DNA of 64,000 nucleotides from RUG100 sp050953405 (GCA_050953405.1 JBMNMP010000003.1:248001-312000); one strand, 5' to 3'; counted from the first letter of the stretch, positions 1 through 7,601 are shown. The notes: generated by a model from the sequence alone, not told the origin. Translations and numbers: made by a program.

Positions 1-795
1 AAGAAGATCAAGTCGGAACTGCTGGATATGCAGAAGAACGACCGCGAGAATTACGAAAAATTCTTCCGCATTTTCGGACTGCAGCTGAAGTTCGGCCTCT
101 ACGACAAGATGGGGATGTACAAGGATAACCTCAAGGATCTGGTAATGTTCTATTCCAGCACCGAGAAAAAGCTGGTAACTCTCAAGGAATACAAGGAGAG
201 GATGAAGGACGACCAGAAGTACATCTTCTATGCAGCGGGCGGCAGCATCCAGGCCATCGACAATCTGCCGCAGACCGAAGTCCTCAAGGATAAGGGATAT
301 GAGATCCTCTATCTGACAGATGACGTCGATGAGTTCGCTCTGCAGACGATGCACGAATACGATTCCTCTGAATTCAAGTCGGTTTCCGCGGACGATATAG
401 ACCTCGGCAGTGAAGAAGACAAGAAGCAGGAAGCTGACAGCAAGGAGCTGCTGGCTCACATGAAGGAACACCTCGGTGACAAGGTGACCGATGTCAAGCT
501 TTCTCACCGTCTGAAGACTTATCCGGTATGCCTGACCACCAAGGGCCCCGTATCCCTGGAGATGGAGAAAATACTCAACCAGGTACCCACCAACCAGGGC
601 GTCAAGGCCGAGCGCGTACTGGAGATCAACTCGGATCACGAGGTGCTCAAGGCTCTGATGGAAGCCTTCCCGGACGACAATGAAAAGGTCGATAAATACA
701 CTGATATCCTCTACAATCAGGCACTGCTGATAGAGGGCCTCCCGGTCGAGGACCCGGTCGCTTATGGAAATGCTGTCTGCAGCCTGATGAAATAA
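1..795 (+). CDS. htpG: HtpG (Hsp90) chaperone, C-terminal part
   Basis: The reading frame is open from the first base, so the gene starts outside the window. About 264 residues remain, covering the end of the middle domain and the C-terminal dimerisation domain of bacterial Hsp90. Recognisable Hsp90 stretches are LQLKFGLYDK near the start, then YIFYAAGGS (usually Y-T-G in the family) and EILYLTDDVDEFALQ. HtpG is an ATP-dependent cytosolic chaperone; its N-terminal ATPase domain is not in view. The acidic stretch DLGSEEDKKQEAD is the usual linker before the dimerisation domain. The gene ends just before a strong terminator, so it is the last gene of its transcript. Confidence 0.93.
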   Translation, partial: KKIKSELLDMQKNDRENYEKFFRIFGLQLKFGLYDKMGMYKDNLKDLVMFYSSTEKKLVTLKEYKERMKDDQKYIFYAAGGSIQAIDNLPQTEVLKDKGYEILYLTDDVDEFALQTMHEYDSSEFKSVSADDIDLGSEEDKKQEADSKELLAHMKEHLGDKVTDVKLSHRLKTYPVCLTTKGPVSLEMEKILNQVPTNQGVKAERVLEINSDHEVLKALMEAFPDDNEKVDKYTDILYNQALLIEGLPVEDPVAYGNAVCSLMK

Positions 796-803
796 GCTAT
801 ATC

Positions 804-836
804 AGAGAGACCGCGTCAAGCGCGGTCTCTTTTTTT
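804..836 (+). terminator. Intrinsic terminator after htpG
   Basis: The arms AGAGACCGCG and CGCGGTCTC enclose a five-base loop and are followed directly by seven T residues. It lies 10 bases after the htpG stop. Confidence 0.93.
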
Positions 837-853
837 ATCTGCTTTCTTTCGTC

Positions 854-882
854 TTGCAATGCAGCGCGGGAAATAATATTAT
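854..882 (+). promoter_or_regulatory. Promoter of the lipase gene (leaderless layout)
   Basis: TTGCAA at 854-859 and TATTAT at 877-882 are separated by 17 bases. Only six bases lie between the -10 box and the ATG at 889, so the expected transcription start coincides with the start codon. Confidence 0.7.
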
Positions 883-888
883 TGAAGC

Positions 889-1650
889 ATGGAAAAAGAA
901 CGATGCAAGACAAAATATCCGCTGGTGCTGGTGCACGGCATCGGGTACAGCGGCGATGATGAACGGGCTTACTGGGGCCGCACGGCGTATGCTCTGGAAG
1001 CCGAAGGTGCCACCCTGTATTTTGGCGGTCAGCCCGGGAGGGCGGGCGTGCGCGAATGTGCAGAAGTGCTCAGAGATAATATCTCGCAGATCGCGGAGCG
1101 GTGCGGCAGGGTGAACCTGATCGCCCACAGCAAGGGCGGGATAGAGTCGCGTTACATGATCTCCTGCCTTGGTATGGCGGACAAGGTGGCCAGCCTGACT
1201 ACCCTGGGTACGCCGCATCACGGAGTGGCCACCATGGATGCCATGCGCAAAATAGGCCTGCTGCCTTTCTTCCTGTTTCTCTTTCGCAGTATGGTGCGCC
1301 TTGGAGGCGGCAATATGGAGGGTTCAGAGAAGGCTCTGGATCAGATGACGGCCGACTTTATGGGGGTCTTCAATGAGATGGTGCCCGATGCTGCGGGCGT
1401 CTATTATCAGAGCTATGCCTTCGATATGGTCAGCGGGAGCACGGATCCCGGATTCGCTTTCTTCCACTCCGTCATCGAGTCCTGTGAAAGCGACAACGAT
1501 GGACTGGTATCCCTGGACTCTGCGCGATGGGGAGAGTTCAGAGGAGTTTACCGGGGGAGCGATGATCAGGGCATCTCACATACGCAAGCAAAACACGACA
1601 GCGGTCTCTTTGTGGACATCGTCCACGATTTGAAAAAATTGGGATATTGA
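889..1650 (+). CDS. Alpha/beta-hydrolase, triacylglycerol lipase-like
   Basis: A 253-residue alpha/beta-hydrolase related to bacterial family I lipases. The oxyanion region is LVLVHGIGYSGDD near residue 13. The nucleophile elbow is IAHSKGG (AHSxG in place of GHSxG), and the following GGIESRYM is the helix typical of these lipases. The TLGTPHHG motif follows. Candidate acid and base are the Asp in ESDNDGLV and a His in GISHTQAKHD. There is no signal peptide, so it is probably cytosolic; the substrate is unknown. A short hydrophobic stretch (LLPFFLFLF) probably belongs to the lid. It is a single gene between two terminator/promoter regions. There is no clear ribosome binding site before the ATG and the -10 box is six bases away, suggesting leaderless translation. 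Classification as hydrolase is firm; lipase activity is inferred. Confidence 0.83.
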   Translation: MEKERCKTKYPLVLVHGIGYSGDDERAYWGRTAYALEAEGATLYFGGQPGRAGVRECAEVLRDNISQIAERCGRVNLIAHSKGGIESRYMISCLGMADKVASLTTLGTPHHGVATMDAMRKIGLLPFFLFLFRSMVRLGGGNMEGSEKALDQMTADFMGVFNEMVPDAAGVYYQSYAFDMVSGSTDPGFAFFHSVIESCESDNDGLVSLDSARWGEFRGVYRGSDDQGISHTQAKHDSGLFVDIVHDLKKLGY

Positions 1651-1668
1651 CCGGTTTTGTGCTATAAT
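1639..1668 (+). promoter_or_regulatory. Probable promoter of the tmk operon
   Basis: A perfect TATAAT lies at 1663-1668. The best -35 is TTGGGA at 1639-1644 with 18-base spacing, which overlaps the end of the lipase gene. The weak -35 lowers confidence. Confidence 0.5.
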
Positions 1669-1705
1669 TACACTGAATGTACATAACTCGGGAGGGTATT
1701 ATACA

Positions 1706-1837
1706 ATGTCGATTTTTAGATTTGCGTTTGTACTATTGATATGCATACCGATTGCTTACCTGGCATTGAGGTTGATCGTCACACTGATCGATCAGGTAGT
1801 ATCCGGATCAAGGAGAAGGAGAAGAGTACGCCGATGA
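1706..1837 (+). CDS. Small membrane protein overlapping tmk
   Basis: A 43-residue reading frame beginning MSIFRFAFVLLICIPIAY. GGAGGG at 1691-1696 stands nine bases before the ATG as a ribosome binding site. The protein is one hydrophobic helix (about residues 5-28) followed by a short linker and a strongly basic tail (SRRRRRVRR), so it should sit in the membrane with the tail in the cytoplasm. Its stop codon overlaps the tmk start (ATGA at 1834-1837), which points to translational coupling. It is the first gene of the operon, and its start codon is about 40 bases after the TATAAT. It resembles no family I recognise; its coupling to tmk is the only functional clue. Confidence 0.75.
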   Translation: MSIFRFAFVLLICIPIAYLALRLIVTLIDQVVSGSRRRRRVRR

Positions 1838-2460
1838 GCAAAGGGATTTTCATAACTGTAGAAGGCGGAGACGGCGTGGGCAAAAGCACGCAGCTCCAAT
1901 TCATCAGGGACTACTTCGAGGAACGAGGGGAGCATGCGATTTTCACCCGCGAACCGGGCGGCACACCAATCAGCGAGAAAATCAGAGCGATCATACTGGA
2001 TAAAAATAATGAAGAAATGGGAGCCTTGACAGAGATGCTGCTATACGCAGCCAGCAGGGCCCAGCTGGTGGAGCAACTGATCGGACCGGCACTGTCGCGG
2101 GGCAAGGTCGTTGTCTGCGACAGATTTGCGGACTCCAGCATAGCTTATCAGGGCTATGGCCGGGGACTGGGCGAATCGGTCTCTGTTGTAAACGGCTACG
2201 CCATTGGAGAATACATACCGGACATTACTTTTCTGCTGAAACTGGATCCGGAAAAGTGCGTGCCCCGGCTCAAGAAAGAAAGGGACAGGCTGGAGAGCGA
2301 GACTCTGGAATTTCACAGGGCGGTCTACCGCGGATACCTGGAGCTGGAGAAGAAATTCCCCGACAGGATCGTGGGCATCGACGCCTCGGGAACGATAGAT
2401 CAGGTCAGCATGCAGATCGAAGAACATCTGGACAGGCTGATGAACGAGAGGAAGAAATGA
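1834..2460 (+). CDS. tmk: Thymidylate kinase
   Basis: Phosphorylates dTMP to dTDP with ATP in dTTP synthesis. The 208-residue length is normal. The P-loop is EGGDGVGKST near residue 9, the DR(X) dTMP-binding motif is CDRFADSSIAYQG near residue 90, and a lid region with arginines (RLKKERDRLES) follows. The start is placed at the ATG overlapping the small upstream ORF because the protein then begins MSKGIFITVEG, as in the family; a longer frame upstream is not needed. The stop overlaps the holB start. In Bacillota tmk commonly precedes holB, as here. Confidence 0.95.
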   Translation: MSKGIFITVEGGDGVGKSTQLQFIRDYFEERGEHAIFTREPGGTPISEKIRAIILDKNNEEMGALTEMLLYAASRAQLVEQLIGPALSRGKVVVCDRFADSSIAYQGYGRGLGESVSVVNGYAIGEYIPDITFLLKLDPEKCVPRLKKERDRLESETLEFHRAVYRGYLELEKKFPDRIVGIDASGTIDQVSMQIEEHLDRLMNERKK

Positions 2461-3299
2461 CGTTTCAGAGGAAGGGGAACAACAGCAGGCTGGCGGCCGA
2501 ACTGACGGAGGTCATCAGGTCGGGAGCCCTGCATCACGCATATATTCTTGAAGGACCGCAGGCCGCAAACAAGGCGGAATTTGCAAAGGACTTCACGCAG
2601 GCCATATTATGCCGTGAAAAGCCGGGCATCGGCTGCGGGAAGTGTGCGGTCTGCCGCAAGATCGAGGATGGAAATCACCTCGATCTGATCTGCCTGGAAG
2701 CCACCAGCAAGAGCGGCACCAAAACTAAATCTATCAAATCGGAAGATATCATCAAACTGCAGGAAAGACTGCTGACAAAACCGGGCGACGGCGGCAGGAA
2801 CATCGCCGTTATCAAGGACGCCGACCGGGTCACCAGAGAGGCTTATAACAAGCTGTTGAAGACTCTGGAAGAGCCGCCTCTGGGAACTGTGATCATGCTC
2901 CTTTCTGAGAATGCGGACGTACTGCCGCAGACGATACGCTCGCGTGCAGTGCACCTGAGGCTGAGACCCGAGGAGAAGAGCAGCAGTGACAAGATGCGCA
3001 GTAAGGCCGCCGGGCTCAAAGAGCTGATTGACGAAAGAGCGCCGTATCATCAGATCAGGAAGTCGGTGGAGACCGTCACAAAGGGCAGGGATTTCAGCAG
3101 GGAGATGCTGTCCCGGCTGCTGGACGACCTGGAAGAAATGTACAGAGACGACCTGCTGCAGGCGCACAGCAGGATGGAAAGAGAAGAGATCTTCCACGCT
3201 ATAGAGGCCGTGGAAGCTGCAAGAAAAGAAGCCAAAGAGAATATTAACACATCATATTCACTGAAGAATATGGCGTTGACTATAGGAGGAGACAGATGA
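2457..3299 (+). CDS. holB: DNA polymerase III delta' subunit
   Basis: A 280-residue clamp-loader subunit that helps load the sliding clamp on DNA. Family marks are HAYILEGPQ near residue 25, a four-cysteine zinc module (CREKPGIGCGKCAVCRK), NKLLKTLEEPP and QTIRSRA (sensor 1). The P-loop position reads GPQAANKAEF and lacks the canonical GKT; delta' subunits are often ATPase-inactive, so this is expected. The start chosen is the ATG overlapping the tmk stop (ATGA); the frame extends upstream only as tmk shadow. The stop overlaps ricT by four bases. Confidence 0.93.
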   Translation: MTFQRKGNNSRLAAELTEVIRSGALHHAYILEGPQAANKAEFAKDFTQAILCREKPGIGCGKCAVCRKIEDGNHLDLICLEATSKSGTKTKSIKSEDIIKLQERLLTKPGDGGRNIAVIKDADRVTREAYNKLLKTLEEPPLGTVIMLLSENADVLPQTIRSRAVHLRLRPEEKSSSDKMRSKAAGLKELIDERAPYHQIRKSVETVTKGRDFSREMLSRLLDDLEEMYRDDLLQAHSRMEREEIFHAIEAVEAARKEAKENINTSYSLKNMALTIGGDR

Positions 3300-4228
3300 T
3301 GAATGTGGTGGGCATAAAATTCAGAGAAGCCGGCAAGCTGTATTACTTTGATCCGGCGGGATTTGATGTCAAACGCGGAGATCATGTCATTGTGGAAACG
3401 GCCAGGGGCAAAGAGTACGGAACTGTGATGATGGAGAACAGCGAAGTCAATAAGAAGGATATCGTACAGCCCCTGAAAAAAATCATCAGAGTGGCCGGAG
3501 ACAAGGACACTGCCAGATATGAAAAGAATCTGGCCAAGAAAGAAGCGGCGCTGGCAAAGTGCCGCGAGAAAATAGAAAAACACGGACTGGAAATGAAGCT
3601 GGTAGATGTGGAATACACCTTCGACAACAGCAAGGTGATCTTCTACTTTACAGCCGACGGAAGGGTAGACTTTCGCGAGCTGGTCAAAGATCTGGCATCG
3701 GTGTTCCGCATGAGGATAGAACTGAGGCAGATCGGCGTGCGCGACGAAGCAAAGATGAAGGGCGGAGTGGGAAACTGCGGCCGCTGCCTTTGTTGTCACG
3801 AGTGGCTGAGGGATTTCCAGCCCGTCTCTATCAAGATGGCCAAGACGCAGAATCTGTCGCTGAATCCATCGAAAATTTCGGGGATCTGCGGCAGACTGAT
3901 GTGCTGCCTCAAGTATGAGAACGATGTATATGTGGAGTTGAAGAAGGGCATGCCTTCGGTGGGCGATAAGGTCAGGATCCCGGAGGGGCTGGCTGTCGTC
4001 ACCGAGAGCAATATCCTCGAGCAGAAGGTCAAGTGCAGAACGATCGTGGAGAAATCCGATCAGGATGACGACTCGGAACAGAAGCTGAGCACAGAAGTCT
4101 ATACTTACGACAAGAAAGATGTCAAGCGCGCCGACCGCAGACGCAAGGACAAGAAAGGTCACGGCAAGGGCAAGCGCCGCCATGACGAAGAGCTGACCGA
4201 TGAACTGAAGGAACTGCTCAAAGACTGA
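3296..4228 (+). CDS. ricT: PSP1-domain protein RicT (YaaT-type)
   Basis: A 310-residue protein of the RicT/YaaT family. In Bacillus the RicT-RicF-RicA complex carries Fe-S clusters and assists RNase Y maturation of mRNAs and phosphorelay control. Cysteines fit the family: C161, C164, C166, C167 in GNCGRCLCCHEW, then C198, C203 and C204 in ISGICGRLMCCLKYE. The C-terminus is long, charged and lysine-rich (about residues 265-310), probably disordered. A GGAGGAG ribosome binding site precedes a double ATG; either could start. It overlaps holB upstream and trmN6 downstream. No ricF or ricA gene lies in the window. Confidence 0.9.
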   Translation: MMNVVGIKFREAGKLYYFDPAGFDVKRGDHVIVETARGKEYGTVMMENSEVNKKDIVQPLKKIIRVAGDKDTARYEKNLAKKEAALAKCREKIEKHGLEMKLVDVEYTFDNSKVIFYFTADGRVDFRELVKDLASVFRMRIELRQIGVRDEAKMKGGVGNCGRCLCCHEWLRDFQPVSIKMAKTQNLSLNPSKISGICGRLMCCLKYENDVYVELKKGMPSVGDKVRIPEGLAVVTESNILEQKVKCRTIVEKSDQDDDSEQKLSTEVYTYDKKDVKRADRRRKDKKGHGKGKRRHDEELTDELKELLKD

Positions 4229-4956
4229 TGGAAAGAATAGACGAAATTGGCTTTGGCGGGCTGAGACTGATACAGGATCCGCAGGAATTCTGCTATGGCG
4301 TCGATGCCGTGCTCCTGGCCGGATTTGCAGCCGATAACTGCGGCACATGCCGCTCAATAGTCGAACTAGGCGCCGGCAACGGAGCGGTATCCCTGATCCT
4401 CTGCCACAAGACAGATGCCGGGAGCATCACGGCCGTGGAAGTGCAGCCGGGCGCGGCGGCACTGGCAGCCAGGAACGCGGCGCTGAACGGTCTGCAGGAC
4501 CGTATGCACGTGCTGAACACCGATATCAAGGTAATGGACACCGAACGCCTGAAGTGCGATGTCGTGGTCACTAATCCGCCGTATATGGAAGGCGGACGCG
4601 GGGTCACCAATCCGGAGAGCCCCAGGCACGTGGCCAGGCATGAGACCACAGCTTCGCTGCGCGATTTCTTCGCGGCGGCCGGCAGGCTGCTGCCGGATGG
4701 AGGACAGCTGTTCATGGTCCACAGACCGGCGCGGCTGACGGACATCATTTCCATCGCCAGGGAATATGAACTGGAGCCCAAGATCATGCGCATGGTATCC
4801 CCTTCGCCGGGAAACGGCGCTAACATAGTGCTGCTGAAGTGTGTCCGCGGCGGCGGCCGGGAACTCAAGGTCCTGCCGGAGCTGTACGTGAGGGACGATA
4901 ACGGTGAATATACCGAAGAGATAAAACTAATATATGAAAAGCAGGAGGAACAATAA
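4228..4956 (+). CDS. trmN6: tRNA1(Val) adenine-N6 methyltransferase family protein
   Basis: A 242-residue class I methyltransferase (YabB/TrmN6 family) that by family would methylate A37 of tRNA1-Val with S-adenosylmethionine. SAM motif I is VELGAGNGAVSL near residue 45 and the catalytic N6-adenine motif is VVTNPPYM near residue 112. The early segment QDPQEFCYGVDAVLLAGF is typical of the family. Its ATG overlaps the ricT stop by one base, so translation is probably coupled. In Bacillus yabB lies in the same neighbourhood. Substrate is inferred from family only. Confidence 0.87.
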   Translation: MERIDEIGFGGLRLIQDPQEFCYGVDAVLLAGFAADNCGTCRSIVELGAGNGAVSLILCHKTDAGSITAVEVQPGAAALAARNAALNGLQDRMHVLNTDIKVMDTERLKCDVVVTNPPYMEGGRGVTNPESPRHVARHETTASLRDFFAAAGRLLPDGGQLFMVHRPARLTDIISIAREYELEPKIMRMVSPSPGNGANIVLLKCVRGGGRELKVLPELYVRDDNGEYTEEIKLIYEKQEEQ

Positions 4957-5300
4957 TGGAAATTACAATTACTTTGCAGGGTCTGGGGATATTTCTGGTA
5001 ATCATAGCAGTGATAGTACTGCTGATTTATGTTATAGTGTTAGTGAAGAACCTGATACCTACGGTCAAACATGCGCAGAAGATAACGGCGGATGCAGAGG
5101 TGATAACCGGTATTGCCAGAAAGAGGACCGAGGAGATCGACGGAGTTCTTGATGATGTGAAGGATTCTGTCAGTGGAGTGGCCAGCGCACTGAAGGGAAA
5201 AGAGAATCTTATCCAGTCGTTGAGCGCGATAGCCAAGGCTATTTCGTCCCTCATAGGAATGTTGAAAAACAGCGGTAAGAAGGGTACCAAGGCCGAGTAG
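4956..5300 (+). CDS. DUF948-like membrane protein
   Basis: A 114-residue protein with one N-terminal membrane helix (about residues 8-30, IFLVIIAVIVLLIYVIVLV) and a cytoplasmic amphipathic part rich in heptad-like hydrophobics (AEVITGIARKRTEEIDGVLDDV). This layout matches DUF948-type proteins of Bacillota, whose function is unknown. AGGAGGAA before the start is a good ribosome binding site and TAATG overlaps the previous stop by one base, so it is the last gene of the tmk operon. It ends four bases before the abrB promoter. Confidence 0.75.
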   Translation: MEITITLQGLGIFLVIIAVIVLLIYVIVLVKNLIPTVKHAQKITADAEVITGIARKRTEEIDGVLDDVKDSVSGVASALKGKENLIQSLSAIAKAISSLIGMLKNSGKKGTKAE

Positions 5301-5303
5301 CAC

Positions 5304-5332
5304 TTGACAAAATTCCAAATATAGGTAATAAT
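5304..5332 (+). promoter_or_regulatory. Promoter of the AbrB-type regulator
   Basis: A perfect TTGACA at 5304-5309 is followed after 16-17 bases by TAATAAT (5326-5332). Confidence 0.8.
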
Positions 5333-5368
5333 TACCATAAGACTATTGATGAGGAGGGAGTGTTCAAC

Positions 5369-5611
5369 ATGAAAGCAACAGGAATTGTAAGGAAAGTCGA
5401 TGAGCTGGGCAGGATAGTGCTGCCGATAGAATTGAGGCGTACACTCAACATTGACATCAAGGATCCGATAGAGATATACGTAGACGATGACTTCATCCTA
5501 TTGAAGAAATACGAACCCGCTTGTGTGTTCTGCGGAAACGCCAAAGACATTGTCACCATCAGCGGAAAGAACGTCTGCAGGAATTGCATAGAGGAAATGA
5601 AAAAGCTGTGA
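5369..5611 (+). CDS. AbrB/SpoVT-type regulator with C-terminal zinc ribbon
   Basis: An 80-residue swapped-hairpin AbrB DNA-binding protein: TGIVRKVDELGRIVLPIELR is nearly the Bacillus AbrB N-terminus. The C-terminal half is unlike Bacillus AbrB in having two cysteine pairs (C52/C55 in CVFCG and C70/C73 in CRNC) that look like a zinc ribbon. The chosen ATG has GAGGGAG before it; an in-frame GTG nine bases upstream is less likely. Such proteins are transition-state regulators binding AT-rich DNA as dimers or tetramers. It has its own promoter and terminator and follows the tmk-trmN6 block, as abrB does in Bacillus. Confidence 0.9.
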   Translation: MKATGIVRKVDELGRIVLPIELRRTLNIDIKDPIEIYVDDDFILLKKYEPACVFCGNAKDIVTISGKNVCRNCIEEMKKL

Positions 5612-5627
5612 AAACAGCTTTTTATTT
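5600..5627 (+). terminator. Terminator after the AbrB-type gene
   Basis: AAAAGCTG and CAGCTTTT pair around a short loop and run into TTTTTATTT. The left arm overlaps the last codons of the gene. Confidence 0.8.
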
Positions 5628-5636
5628 AGTTTCTCC

Positions 5637-5666
5637 TTGAAAAGTTCCAACCTATGCGGTAGTATA
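5637..5666 (+). promoter_or_regulatory. Promoter of murA
   Basis: TTGAAA is followed after 17-18 bases by TAGTAT. Position is given to within one base. Confidence 0.55.
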
Positions 5667-5674
5667 GAATTACT

Positions 5675-6965
5675 ATGTTTTATGGAGGAGAATTTTGGGC
5701 TAAATATATAGTTCAAAAGAGCGGACCGCTGAGAGGCGAGGTTAGCATCAGCGGTGCGAAAAACGCAGTTTTGCCGATCATGGCTTCGACATTGCTGGCA
5801 GAGGAAAACTGCACGATAGATAATGCTCCTGCACTTAAAGATGTGGAGATAATGTGCAAACTGGCACAATCTCTGGGAGCAGAGGTAAAAACTGATTTAG
5901 AAAATAATATTGTTGAAATAAATGCAAATAAAATAGTATCCACAAAGGCCCCGGAAGAACTGGTAACCAAGATGAGGGCTTCTATTTTGGTTATGGGACC
6001 TCTATTAGCGCGCATGGGAGAGGCGATAATACCTCTGCCGGGCGGCTGCGCTATAGGCGACAGGCCTGTGGGAACTGCATTTCAAGGGGCCTCAGGGCAC
6101 TGGGCGCAGAGATCAGCGTCAGCGACGACGGCATCGTGACCAGCAGCTGCGATCAGCTGAAGGGTGCCAATATCTACCTGGATTTTCCAAGTGTAGGCGC
6201 TACCGAGAACATCATCATGGCGGCTTCACTGGCTCAGGGTACGACTATCCTTGAAAACGCGGCACAGGAGCCTGAGATCGTCGATCTTGCAAATTTCCTG
6301 AACAAGATGGGCGCCCGCATCAAGGGCGCGGGCCACGGATACTGTCAAGATAGAGGGCGTGGAATCGCTGCACGGTGCCAAGCACAACGTGATCCCGGAC
6401 CGCATCGAGACCGGCACTTTCATGGTCGCCGCGGCAATAACGAGGGGAACCATCCTCATCAAAAACGTGCTGCCTGACCATGTAAAACCGATCACCGCAA
6501 AACTAAGGGAATGCGGTGCAGAAGTGAAGATGCTGGACGAGGGGATGCTGGTCACCGCTGAAGGAATGAAGCTGACTTCGACAGATATCAAGACACTGCC
6601 TTATCCGAGATTCCCGACCGATATGCAGTCGGTGTTCATGGCACTGCTGACCACTGTCGAGGGGACCAGCGCGGTCATCGAGACTGTGTTCGAGAACCGG
6701 TACATGCACGTGAAAGAATTAAACCGCATGGGAGCCAGTATCAAGACGGAAGATCGCTGCGCCATAATCGAAGGCGGCAAAAAGCTGCACGGCGCAAAGG
6801 TCAAGGCCACAGACTTGAGAGCAGGGGCTGCTGTGGTGCTGGCCGGACTGGCTGCTGAAGGCGAGACAGAGGTGATCCGGGATCTACCACATCGAGCGCG
6901 GATATGAGAACTTTGTCGAGAAACTCAGCGCTCTCGGAGCCAAAATCAAGCGCGTGGATGATTGA
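5675..6965 (+). pseudogene. murA: murA (UDP-GlcNAc enolpyruvyl transferase), broken by single-base insertions
   Basis: MurA makes the first committed peptidoglycan precursor by moving enolpyruvate from PEP to UDP-GlcNAc. The full family sequence is present but in shifting frames: about 5675-6070, then 6090-6330, then 6335-6877, then to a stop at 6963-6965. Removing one base at 6070-6072 (GGG), 6086-6089 (GGGG), 6331-6334 (GGCC) and 6877-6881 (CCGGG) restores one continuous frame, including the catalytic Cys in PGGCAIGDRP and the ending YHIERGYENFVEKL. A fifth extra G near 5697-5699 would restore a TTG start after GGAGGAG, giving M-AKYIVQKSGPLRG as in intact MurA. All lesions are +1 and no other damage is seen. 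It is either a very young pseudogene (many Bacillota have two murA copies) or a patch of sequence error. Confidence 0.85.
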
Positions 6966-6988
6966 CGACCCGCTGAATGAGGTATAAA

Positions 6989-7020
6989 TACCGCAGATGG
7001 AAACGTCTGCGGTTTGTTTG
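6989..7020 (+). terminator. Terminator after murA
   Basis: ACCGCAGA and TCTGCGGT pair around an eight-base loop and are followed by TTGTTTG. Confidence 0.75.
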
Positions 7021-7054
7021 TATGCGGGCTTGATGGAAGGAAGAGAGAAAGAAA

Positions 7055-7453
7055 ATGACGACACAGAGAAACACAGTACAAAAGAGATTTGTGTGGGAGG
7101 CACTGATGGATCTTGATCATCCAACGGCTGAAGAGCTCTATGATTATGTCCACAACGTACAGCCCACGATCAGCAAAGCCACTCTGTATCGCAACCTGAA
7201 GATAATGTCTGACGAAGGAAAGATACTGAAGGTGGATTCGCCGGGAAGCGCGGCCCGGTATGACGTAACGGTGCGGCCGCACTCTCACGGCAAATGCCGC
7301 AGCTGCGGCAGGATATTCGATATAGATATGGACTATGACTACGAAGCGGCTCTCAAAGAGAGCGTCAGCGACACACACGGCTTTGACATCGAAGGGCACA
7401 AGCTGATTTTCACCGGATTGTGTCCGCAGTGCAGGGCCAAAGGGCAACATTGA
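7055..7453 (+). CDS. perR: PerR-type peroxide-sensing Fur family repressor
   Basis: A 132-residue Fur family regulator. The five metal ligands that define PerR line up with Bacillus PerR by spacing: His in LDHPTAEELY, Asp/His/His in DVTVRPHSH, and Asp in CGRIFD. The structural zinc site is CRSC plus CPQC near the end. The HTH is TISKATLYRNLKIM. PerR uses bound iron to sense peroxide through oxidation of metal-ligating histidines and represses oxidative stress genes. GGAAGAGAG lies before the ATG. Unlike murA before it and the Fe-S gene after it, its frame is intact. No typical target (katA, ahpC, rbr) lies next to it. Confidence 0.88.
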   Translation: MTTQRNTVQKRFVWEALMDLDHPTAEELYDYVHNVQPTISKATLYRNLKIMSDEGKILKVDSPGSAARYDVTVRPHSHGKCRSCGRIFDIDMDYDYEAALKESVSDTHGFDIEGHKLIFTGLCPQCRAKGQH

Positions 7454-7566
7454 AATAGGACACTCCTGAAGAGGAGACTGCCGGATAGGGGGGCAGCCTG
7501 TAAGGGGATCGCTTGACTTCGAGAACTCGGCGTGACTGGCATATATGCCGGCCATGTCGTTTTTTT
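7454..7566 (+). ncRNA. Candidate structured RNA or long structured 3' UTR
   Basis: About 110 bases after perR carry three hairpins in a row and no reading frame. They are CTCCT-GAAG-AGGAG at 7463-7476, CTGCC/GGCAG at 7478-7496, and a 15-pair terminator stem at 7528-7559 ending in seven T residues. Between the second and third lies GGGGATCGCTTGACTTCGAG. It could be a small RNA released from the perR 3' end or an independent RNA. It matches no riboswitch or housekeeping RNA I could place. No clear promoter is visible just upstream. Confidence 0.4.
7528..7566 (+). terminator. Long intrinsic terminator
   Basis: CGGCGTGACTGGCAT pairs with ATGCCGGCCATGTCG across a two-base turn. There is one mismatch and a few G-T pairs; seven T residues follow. 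Confidence 0.88.
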
Positions 7567-7601
7567 GCCGTGAAATACGGATACGGTCAGAATTCAAAAA
7601 T

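Noticed and set aside
7520..7560. ZTP (pfl) riboswitch core because of CGTGACTGGC
   Set aside because: The string is simply the left arm of the terminator stem, and the rest of the ZTP core and pseudoknot partner is absent.
7454..7566. SRP RNA, tRNA-Sec or 6S RNA
   Set aside because: None of the conserved cores (such as the SRP GGAAG/AGCAG loops, or an acceptor stem with CCA) is present.
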